Assembly (NCBI GenBank): GCA_028714735.1
Contig: JAQTLU010000013.1
Coordinates: 18,927 to 82,926, forward strand
From: Gallionellaceae bacterium
GTDB taxonomy: Bacteria; Pseudomonadota; Gammaproteobacteria; Burkholderiales; Thiobacillaceae
Direction: 5' to 3'
Length of the DNA: 64,000 nt
In this document: positions 35,380-43,644 of the stretch, in pieces
Layout of the letters: each line of letters starts with the position of its first letter
Numbering within the stretch: position 1 is the first letter of the stretch
Notes under the pieces: generated by a model
What the model saw: only the letters and a program-made list of their open reading frames with translations
Database searches by the model: none
Told to the model about the DNA's origin: nothing
Position numbers and translations under genes: made by a program

Positions 35380-37189
35380 AAAAGTAATCACACTGCCAAA
35401 TTTGAGCTGCCCACTGTGGGTCTACCGCCTGTTTCCGTTCATGCGCTGGTGGCCCATGGTCGACAAGGCCACCACCCAGTCCGACATGATGGCGGGGATC
35501 ACCGGGGCCTTGATCGTGCTGCCCCAAGCGGTTGCCTTCGCCACCATCGCCGGCCTGCCGCCGGAATACGGCCTCTACGCTGCGATGACCCCGGCCATCG
35601 TCGCCGCCCTGTTCGGTTCCTCCTGGCATCTGGTGTCCGGTCCCACCACGGCGATCTCCATCGCGGTGTTCGCCTCGGTCAGTCCCTATGCCCATCCGGG
35701 CACGCCGGAATTCATCGGCCTGGTCCTGACCATGACCTTCCTGACCGGTCTGTTCCAGTTGGCTCTCGGCCTGGCGCGCATGGGGGTGCTGGTCAATTTC
35801 ATTTCCCATACCGTGGTGATCGGTTTTACCGCCGGCGCCGCCCTGCTCATCGCGGGCAGCCAGATCAAGAACTTCTTCGGCCTGGATATCCCGCGCGGGA
35901 CGCCCTTCTTCAAGGTGCTGGAACTGTTCGTCGAGCAGCTCGGCCATATCAATCCCTATGTCACGGCGGTAGCCGTGGTCACCCTGCTGTCCGGGATCGC
36001 AGTCAAGCGCTGGGCGCCCAAGGTGCCCTATATGATCGCCGCCATGATCGTCGGCAGCCTGGTTGCGCTCGGCATCAATGCCGGATACGGCGTCGATGCG
36101 ACCCACATCAAGACGGTCGGCGCCCTGCCGGCCGGACTGCCGCCCCTGTCGATGCCCGATTTCACCTTCCACGGCCTGTCCCAGATGATGTTCCCGGCGC
36201 TGATCATCACCATGCTGGCGCTGACCGAGGCAGTGTCGATCTCCCGTGCGGTGGCCGCCCGCTCCGGCCAGCACATCGACGGCAACCAGGAATTCATCGG
36301 CCAGGGCCTGTCCAACCTGGTCGGCAGTTTCTTCTCGGGCTATGCCGCATCCGGTTCCTTCAACCGCAGCGGCGTCAATTACGCTGCGGGCGCCAGGACG
36401 CCACTGGCGGCGGTGTTTGCCTCGGTATTCCTGGCCGTCATCCTGTTGCTGGTGGCGCCCCTGGCCGCCTATCTGCCGACCGCCGCGATGGCCGGCATCC
36501 TGTTCCTGGTCGCCTGGGGGCTGATCGATACCCACCACATCAGCGTGCTGCCGAAAGTCAGCCGCCAGGAAACGGTAGTGCTGTGGGTGACCCTGATCGG
36601 TACCCTGATCGACCTGGAAAAAGGCATCTTCTTCGGCATTGCGCTGTCCCTGGCGCTGTATCTGTACCGTACTTCGCGGCCGGCCATGGAGCCGGTGTTG
36701 CCGGATGCCCTGCCCAGCAGCGATCACTATTTCACGGTCGAAGACCAGAATGAGTGCCCGCAGATCCGCTTTGTCCGTCTGAACGGTTCGATCTTCTTCG
36801 GCGCCGTGACCCATCTGCAGCAGCAGATACAGCAAATGGAGGAGCGCGAGCCCGAACTCAAGCATCTGGTGATCGTGGCCAGCGGGATCAACTTCGTCGA
36901 CCTGGCCGGTGCCGAATTCCTTGCCGAGCAGGCGCGGCACTGGCGCATGAAGGGCGGCGGTCTCTATTTCTACCGCATGAAGCCGGTCGTCGCCGAGATG
37001 CTGCAGAAGGGCGGCTACATGGACGACGTCAAGGAATACAACTTGTTCCCGGTCGGGGTTCGCCCGCTCGACGTCCTTACCGCCCGGCTGGATCAGAAAA
37101 TCTGCGCCGGTTGCCCGCGCAAGGCTTTTTCCCGTTGCGACGGCGAGCATCTGGCAGTCGAGCCGACATGGCACAAGGCTGCGGCCTGA
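35369..37189 (+). CDS. SulP-family anion transporter 2 with STAS domain and cysteine cluster
   Basis: Protein of 606 residues: a SulP membrane domain (about 1-430: GITGALIVLPQAVAFATIAG, GNQEFIGQGLSNLVGSFFSG) and a STAS domain (about 455-565, SIFFGAVTHLQQQIQQMEER). The C-terminus has C-x2-C-x7-C in CAGCPRKAFSRC. It aligns by eye along its length with the SulP part of the fusion at 23576, including the cysteine motif, but lacks USP domains. The start codon lies in a palindrome and has no ribosome site, so initiation may be inefficient or misplaced. It lies 44 bases after regulator 1. A gamma carbonic anhydrase-like gene follows within 230 bases, so a bicarbonate role is plausible. Confidence 0.9.
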   Translation: MMLQKVITLPNLSCPLWVYRLFPFMRWWPMVDKATTQSDMMAGITGALIVLPQAVAFATIAGLPPEYGLYAAMTPAIVAALFGSSWHLVSGPTTAISIAVFASVSPYAHPGTPEFIGLVLTMTFLTGLFQLALGLARMGVLVNFISHTVVIGFTAGAALLIAGSQIKNFFGLDIPRGTPFFKVLELFVEQLGHINPYVTAVAVVTLLSGIAVKRWAPKVPYMIAAMIVGSLVALGINAGYGVDATHIKTVGALPAGLPPLSMPDFTFHGLSQMMFPALIITMLALTEAVSISRAVAARSGQHIDGNQEFIGQGLSNLVGSFFSGYAASGSFNRSGVNYAAGARTPLAAVFASVFLAVILLLVAPLAAYLPTAAMAGILFLVAWGLIDTHHISVLPKVSRQETVVLWVTLIGTLIDLEKGIFFGIALSLALYLYRTSRPAMEPVLPDALPSSDHYFTVEDQNECPQIRFVRLNGSIFFGAVTHLQQQIQQMEEREPELKHLVIVASGINFVDLAGAEFLAEQARHWRMKGGGLYFYRMKPVVAEMLQKGGYMDDVKEYNLFPVGVRPLDVLTARLDQKICAGCPRKAFSRCDGEHLAVEPTWHKAAA

Positions 37190-37213
37190 CCGATAGACAA
37201 GAAGGAAAATCAG

Positions 37214-37366
37214 ATGACCACGAAATCCATGGCAACCCCCCTTGCGCGCAAACCGGTCTTCCCGATTTTGCGGCGCGAACTGTACAAGTTTCTCCTGGCA
37301 CTCGGTCTTGGCCAGGACGGCCCTGCAGGCAAACTGCCCGAGGACTTGATCACGCGGCGTGCCTGA
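37214..37366 (+). CDS. 50-residue small protein between SulP 2 and the gamma carbonic anhydrase-like gene
   Basis: A short frame starting MTTKSMATPLARKPVFPILR and ending GKLPEDLITRRA, with a good AAGGAA ribosome site 6-11 bases upstream. It is basic, contains one moderately hydrophobic helix (YKFLLALGLG) and no cysteine. It lies 24 bases after SulP 2 and 49 bases before the next gene on the same strand. No family is recognised. It may be a small accessory protein of the transporter, or a non-functional frame; conservation would decide. Confidence 0.5.
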   Translation: MTTKSMATPLARKPVFPILRRELYKFLLALGLGQDGPAGKLPEDLITRRA

Positions 37367-37415
37367 TTCGCAAACGGGGGCTGCTGTCCCTCCGGGGAGC
37401 AGGTAAAATCCCGCC

Positions 37416-37976
37416 ATGATCCGACGCAACCCCAACGGCGATATCCCCGTCATCCATGAAAGCGCCTTCGTCGATCCCACCGCCATCCTGTGCGGCAAGG
37501 TGATCGTCGAGGCCAATGTATTCATCGGTCCCTATGCCGTGATCCGCGCCGACGAGGTGGACGACGATGGCGGCATGGAGCCCATCGTGATCGGTGCCAA
37601 CTCCAATATCCAGGACGGCGTCGTCATCCACTGCAAGGCGGGTGGTGGCGTCAATATCGGCGAGGGTGCCTCCATCGCCCACCGTTCCATCGTCCACGGC
37701 CCCTGTGTGGTCGGCGACAACGTCTTCATCGGCTTCAACTCGGTGTTGTTCAACTGCGAGGTGGGCGAGGGTTCGGTGGTGCGTCACAACTCGGTCGTCG
37801 AGGGCTGTCACGTCCCGCCCGGCTTCCATATCCCCTCCACCACCAATATCCACTCCGACGCCGACTTGGCCAGGATCGAACCGGTCACCCCCGATCAGGC
37901 CGGTTTCTCGGAAAGCGTGGCCCAGGCCAACAGCGAGCTGGTCAAGGGATACAAGCGGATACGCAACGAGTTCTAG
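37416..37976 (+). CDS. Gamma carbonic anhydrase-like left-handed beta-helix protein (CamH type)
   Basis: Protein of 186 residues with hexapeptide repeats. The metal-site pattern of gamma carbonic anhydrases is present: R and D in VIRADEVDD, His in GVVIHCKAG, and the pair H-x4-H in ASIAHRSIVHG. It lacks the acidic proton-shuttle loop of the Methanosarcina Cam enzyme, as CamH proteins do. Activity is therefore likely but not assured. It is third in a possible operon after SulP 2 and the 50-residue frame. Carbonic anhydrase beside a SulP carrier repeats the arrangement at 22789-26158, with a different carbonic anhydrase class. Confidence 0.88.
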   Translation: MIRRNPNGDIPVIHESAFVDPTAILCGKVIVEANVFIGPYAVIRADEVDDDGGMEPIVIGANSNIQDGVVIHCKAGGGVNIGEGASIAHRSIVHGPCVVGDNVFIGFNSVLFNCEVGEGSVVRHNSVVEGCHVPPGFHIPSTTNIHSDADLARIEPVTPDQAGFSESVAQANSELVKGYKRIRNEF

Positions 37977-38135
37977 GGCGGGTGAGGGTCGGCAGGCCTC
38001 CTGACCGTCCTGTCCATGGTCCGCCGCAGGCGATTGGGTTTGCGGCCGCTGCCGGAATCATTATTATGAGATGACGGCTTCCACTCCGGCGGGGTGGAAA
38101 GTGCCTCGGACAGCTTGGACAGGTGCCTGTCGACA

Positions 38136-40118
38136 ATGAGATCGCGCTTCGTATCGATCCTGATGTTTTTCTGGCTGGCAGTGCTGGCGGCCTCACTGCT
38201 ATGGAACTGGCATCAGGTGGATGTATCCGTCCGGGAACTGGCGCGTACCGTGGCGAAATCCCATTTTGAAAAAGACCTGCTGTTCCGGCGCTGGGTGGCC
38301 ATGCACGGCGGGGTTTATGTACCGCCGACGGCGGCAACGCCACCCAATCCGCACCTGGCTTTCCTCAAGGCGCGGGATGTGATCACCACGACCGGGCAAA
38401 TGCTGACCCTGGTCAATCCGGCCTATATGACCCGTCAGGTCTATGAACTGGCTGCCAGCGAAAATGGTGTGCAAGGCCACATCACCAGCCTCAAGCCATT
38501 GCGCCCGGAAAACCGGCCCGATGCCTGGGAGCGGCAGGTGTTGCTGGCATTCGAGTCCGGCGCCAAGGAAATGGCCACGCTGGAAACCGTGGCCGGGCAA
38601 CCTTACCTTCGGTACATGCACGGCATGATCACCGAGGCACCCTGCCTCAAGTGCCATGAGGCGCAAGGCTACAAGGTCGGCGATGTCCGCGGCGGCATCA
38701 GCGTGACGGTGCCCTTCGCCCCCTATGTCAGGATCGCCGAAGCCCAGCATCGGTCGTTGCTGCTGGGCCACCTGGGCATCGGCTTCCTGGGCTTGGCCGG
38801 CCTGTGGCTGGGCGGGAGCCGTCTGCGCCGCTCGGAAGAGCGGATGCAGCAATCCATCGACGATGCCGAACTGCTGGCGGCGAAGGAGGATTTGCTGTTG
38901 GCGAGCCTGGGCGAAGGCGTCTATGGCGTCGACCGTGGCGGCAAGTGCATCTTCATCAATCCTGCCGCGCTGGCCATGCTGGGGCTGGCCAAGGAGGCGG
39001 TGATCGGCCGGGACCAGCACGTGCTGTTCCACTCGCGCAGGTTGGACGGGGCGCCATATCCGCATGAGCAATGCCCCGTCTATCAGACCCTTCAGGACGG
39101 CCGCCTGCGCAAGACCGAGGATGCCTTCCTGCGCGATGATCAACTGTTCCCGGTGTACCTGTCGGTCACGCCCATGCTGAATAACGACGCGATCGTGGGG
39201 GCCGTCGTGGTGTTCCAGGACCTCAGCGAGCGCAAGCAGGCCGAGCTGGAATACAAGACCATCCTTCAGACCGCCACCGACGGTTATCTGATCGTCGACG
39301 CCGAGGGGCGTTTCCTCGACTCCAACGACGCCTATTGCGCCATGCTGGGCTATGACAGGAGCGAGTTGCTGCGCATGCGGGTCGTCGATGTCGATGCCAT
39401 CGAGTCACCGGAGGAACAACGGCACCATACCGAGGAGATCCGTTCTCAGGGCCACGTCCTGTTCGAATCGCGGCACCGGCGCAAGGACGGCCGCATCATC
39501 GATGTCGAGATCAGCGCAACCTACCTGGACATCAAGGGTGGGCTGCTGATCGCCTTCATCCGCGATATCAGCGAGCGCAAGCAGACCGAACAGCAGATCC
39601 GCCAGCTGGCCTATTACGACACCCTGACCAACCTGCCCAACCGCCGCCTGCTGCTGGATCGCTTCGACCATGCCTTGGTGCAGGCAAGGCGTTTCCAGCG
39701 CTCGCTGGCGGTCATGTTCCTGGACCTGGATCGCTTCAAGCAGGTCAACGATACCCTGGGTCACGAGGCTGGCGACGAACTGCTCAAGCAGGTGGCGAAG
39801 CGCCTACTGGCCTGTGTGCGGGCGGGCGACACCGTGGCGCGGCCGGGTGGCGACGAGTTCGTCATCCTGCTGGCTGAAATCGCCCAGCCCCAGGATGCCG
39901 CACTGGTGGCGGAAAAGGTGCTCGCCTCGTTCGCCGAGCCGGTCCCGGTCCAGGGGAAGATGATCCGGATCACCACCAGCATCGGCATCGCCGTGTATCC
40001 GATCAAGGGTCCGGACGATATCCAGGAACTGATGAAGAAGGCGGACCTGGCCATGTATGAGGCCAAGGAGGCCGGGCGCAACGGTTACCGCTTTTTTGAC
40101 GAGGCCCCAGCGGCTTGA
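38136..40118 (+). CDS. Diguanylate cyclase with Tll0287-like heme domain and PAS domains
   Basis: Protein of 660 residues: an N-terminal membrane segment, a periplasmic DUF3365/Tll0287-like domain (about 35-205) with a c-type heme motif CLKCH, a second membrane segment, two PAS domains (about 265-370 and 375-490) and a GGDEF domain with an intact GGDEF in VARPGGDEFVIL. It should make cyclic di-GMP in response to a redox or gas signal at the heme. No EAL domain is present. I use the ATG at 38136; a GTG at 38094 is upstream. The gene stands alone; gap 37977-38135 shows no gene. It is convergent with regulator 2, with only 19 bases between stops. Confidence 0.9.
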   Translation: MRSRFVSILMFFWLAVLAASLLWNWHQVDVSVRELARTVAKSHFEKDLLFRRWVAMHGGVYVPPTAATPPNPHLAFLKARDVITTTGQMLTLVNPAYMTRQVYELAASENGVQGHITSLKPLRPENRPDAWERQVLLAFESGAKEMATLETVAGQPYLRYMHGMITEAPCLKCHEAQGYKVGDVRGGISVTVPFAPYVRIAEAQHRSLLLGHLGIGFLGLAGLWLGGSRLRRSEERMQQSIDDAELLAAKEDLLLASLGEGVYGVDRGGKCIFINPAALAMLGLAKEAVIGRDQHVLFHSRRLDGAPYPHEQCPVYQTLQDGRLRKTEDAFLRDDQLFPVYLSVTPMLNNDAIVGAVVVFQDLSERKQAELEYKTILQTATDGYLIVDAEGRFLDSNDAYCAMLGYDRSELLRMRVVDVDAIESPEEQRHHTEEIRSQGHVLFESRHRRKDGRIIDVEISATYLDIKGGLLIAFIRDISERKQTEQQIRQLAYYDTLTNLPNRRLLLDRFDHALVQARRFQRSLAVMFLDLDRFKQVNDTLGHEAGDELLKQVAKRLLACVRAGDTVARPGGDEFVILLAEIAQPQDAALVAEKVLASFAEPVPVQGKMIRITTSIGIAVYPIKGPDDIQELMKKADLAMYEAKEAGRNGYRFFDEAPAA

Positions 40119-40137
40119 ACCCCGGTCTTCGGGCTGC

Positions 40138-41525
40138 TCAATCGTTTTCGGTCTCGTAGCGCTTCAGCTTGCGCCACAGCGAGACCCGGTCGATGCCGAG
40201 TATCTGCGCCGCCAGGGTCTGATTGCTGTTGGTCTCCTTGAGCACCCACTGGATGTAGTCATGTTCCTGCTCCTCCAGGGTGGGCATGCGGCCTTCCTTC
40301 TTGCGGAAGGTCCGCAATGAAAGCTCGCGCAGGTCGTCGGGCAGATGACCGGGTTCCAGTTCGTGGCCGGAACTGAGTGCGACGGCCCGCTCGATGATGT
40401 TTTCCAGTTCGCGCACGTTGCCCGGGAAATCATAGGTCTTGAGCAGTTCGAGCACCTGGAGGTCGATCTCGCGGACATCCTTGCGCATCAGGGCCGAGCA
40501 CTTGTTGAGGAAGTGGTAGGCCAGCAGCGGGATGTCGTCCCGCCGTTCGCTGAGCGGGGGGATGTGCAGGTTGACCACGTTGAGTCGGAAGTAGAGGTCC
40601 TGGCGAAAGCGACCGCTCTTGACCAGGTCGGGGACGTCGCGGTTGCTGGCTGAACAGACCCGGATGTCGACCTTGACCGGCTCGGTGCCGCCGAGGCGGA
40701 GCACCTCGCGTTCCTGGATCACCCGCAGCAGCTTGACCTGCATGGCGGTGGACATCTCGGTCACTTCGTCGAGGAACAGGGTGCCGCCATTGGCGGTTTC
40801 GATCAGGCCGGGCTTGCCGGTGGCGCCGGTGAAGGCGCCTTTCTCGTGGCCGAACAGTTCGTTGGCCAGCAGCTCCTCGTTGAAGGCGCCGCAGTTGACC
40901 GCGACGAAGCGGCCGTCGGGGCGGCCGCCGTGTTCATGCAGGTAGCGGGCGAACAGCTCCTTGCCGGTGCCGGATTCGCCGGTGATCATGATGTTGCAGC
41001 CGGTGGGGGCGACCTGGCGGGCCATCTCCAGCAGCTTCTGCATGCGGGCGTCCTGGGTGATGATCCTGACCCGGCCCTGGAAACCGTCGAGCTGGTCGCG
41101 CAGGGCCTGGTTTTCCCGCTTGAGCCTGACCTTCTCAAGCGCTTCGGCGACCACCTGGCGCACCTCGTCCAGGCGATAGGGTTTGGCGATGTAGTGGAAG
41201 GCGCCGTCTCGCATGGCCTCGACGGCGGAGTCCAGGGTGGCATGGCCGGTGATCATGATCACCTCCGCATCCGGGACCAGTTCCCGGCTGCGCCTGAGCA
41301 CCTGCATGCCGTCGATCTTGTCCATCTTGAGGTCGGTCAGCACCAGGTCGAAATGCTGTTTCTCCAGCAGGCCGAGCGCGTTGGCCCCGCTGGTGGTGGC
41401 GGTGACTTCGTGGCCTTCCTTCTTGAGCACGTGTTCAAGGTTGCGCAGGGCGACCCGTTCGTCGTCGACCACCAGCAGCCGGCCACTCAACCGGGTGTCA
41501 TTGGCGCTACTGCTCTGGGGGGTGT

Positions 41526-41529
<4 letters not shown>
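40138..41529 (-). CDS. NtrC-family sigma-54-dependent response regulator 2
   Basis: Protein of 463 residues: receiver ([20 protein letters not shown], Asp in [13 protein letters not shown]), AAA+ domain ([28 protein letters not shown]), and a C-terminal Fis-type helix-turn-helix ([15 protein letters not shown]). The ATG at 41529 overlaps the kinase stop as ATGA, so kinase and regulator are coupled. The long frame up to 41808 is not used. The kinase operon is divergent from the SulP3-Hyf operon, whose promoter is of sigma-54 type with palindromic upstream sites; this regulator is the likely activator. It is closely similar to regulator 1 at 33972. Confidence 0.95.
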
Positions 41530-42989
<1,460 letters not shown>

Positions 42990-43012
42990 GACGTAACAGT
43001 GTATCAGTGCAG

Positions 43013-43025
43013 TTGCATAATGCAA
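43013..43025. promoter_or_regulatory. Upstream activator palindrome 1 for the SulP3-Hyf operon
   Basis: TTGCAT-A-ATGCAA, a perfect 6-bp inverted repeat around one base, 163 bases upstream of the sigma-54 promoter. A second related site lies at 43108-43122. Spacing is typical of upstream activating sequences of NtrC-type proteins. Confidence 0.65.
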
Positions 43026-43107
43026 TTATGCGAACAAATGCATTTCATAATAAGAACATAGGCATAGCTTCTCGATTTGAATGCAGGGTCGGGGGCTGTG
43101 CAGGAAT

Positions 43108-43122
43108 ATTGCGAAATGCAAT
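43108..43122. promoter_or_regulatory. Upstream activator palindrome 2 for the SulP3-Hyf operon
   Basis: ATTGC-GAAAT-GCAAT, sharing the half-site ATGCAA with the site at 43013. It lies 66 bases upstream of the -24 element and is itself flanked by a longer inverted repeat, GGGGGCTG (43091-43098) and CAGCCCCC (43126-43133). Confidence 0.6.
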
Positions 43123-43187
43123 GTCCAGCCCCCGGCCATGTTGCCGGTCGGCATCGATGTCATTGAATATTAACTATTAATACCCTT

Positions 43188-43203
43188 TGGTATGGTAATT
43201 GCT
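43188..43203 (+). promoter_or_regulatory. Sigma-54 (RpoN) promoter for the USP-SulP3-Hyf operon
   Basis: TGGTATGGTAATTGCT, with GG at 43189-43190 and GC at 43201-43202 exactly 10 bases apart, as required for -24/-12 promoters, and a TTGC -12 box. The -24 box is TGGTATG rather than TGGCACG. It lies 37 bases upstream of the first gene at 43240. The divergent kinase-regulator pair encodes a sigma-54 activator. Confidence 0.78.
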
Positions 43204-43239
43204 AAGTGCTCACCCGTTTACCTTGTGCGCTAACCCACC

Positions 43240-43638
43240 ATGACCACGGCCGAACCTTATCGCAAGGTGTTGTTGGTATTGTCGTCGGATGTCCCCTCCG
43301 GACGTGTGCTGGATGCCGCCTGTGCCCTGTGCGACCGCATGGGCGCCGGTCTGGAGATCGTCGGCCTGGGCGAGGCCCTGTCTGCGGAACTGCTCGATGC
43401 CACGGTCAGGGAGGTCGCCCATTCGGGGCTGAGTTGCCGTGCGGTGGCAAAGCCGGACTGGGGCGTGGAGGACCTGGTCGACTGGGCGAACAGCCGTGCC
43501 TGTGTCGCGACGGTGATGCTGTCGGCTACGGCGAAGGGTGTCGCAACGGAAGAGGGTCAGGTCGATGCCGATGGCTGGCGTCGTTTGTCTTGTCCGCTGG
43601 TGGTGGTCGGACGGGAATCGATTGATGAACAGATGTGA
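43240..43638 (+). CDS. Short, divergent USP-like protein, first gene of the SulP3-Hyf operon
   Basis: Protein of 132 residues beginning YRKVLLVLSSDVPSGRVLDA and ending LSCPLVVVGRESIDEQM. The beta-strand pattern and the C-terminal PLVVV strand resemble a universal stress protein, but the ATP-binding G-x2-G-x9-G motif is missing. It is therefore probably a non-ATP-binding USP relative; the assignment is weak. It starts 37 bases after the sigma-54 promoter and ends 6 bases before the SulP gene, so the two are co-transcribed. Confidence 0.75.
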   Translation: MTTAEPYRKVLLVLSSDVPSGRVLDAACALCDRMGAGLEIVGLGEALSAELLDATVREVAHSGLSCRAVAKPDWGVEDLVDWANSRACVATVMLSATAKGVATEEGQVDADGWRRLSCPLVVVGRESIDEQM

Positions 43639-43644
43639 GACGAA

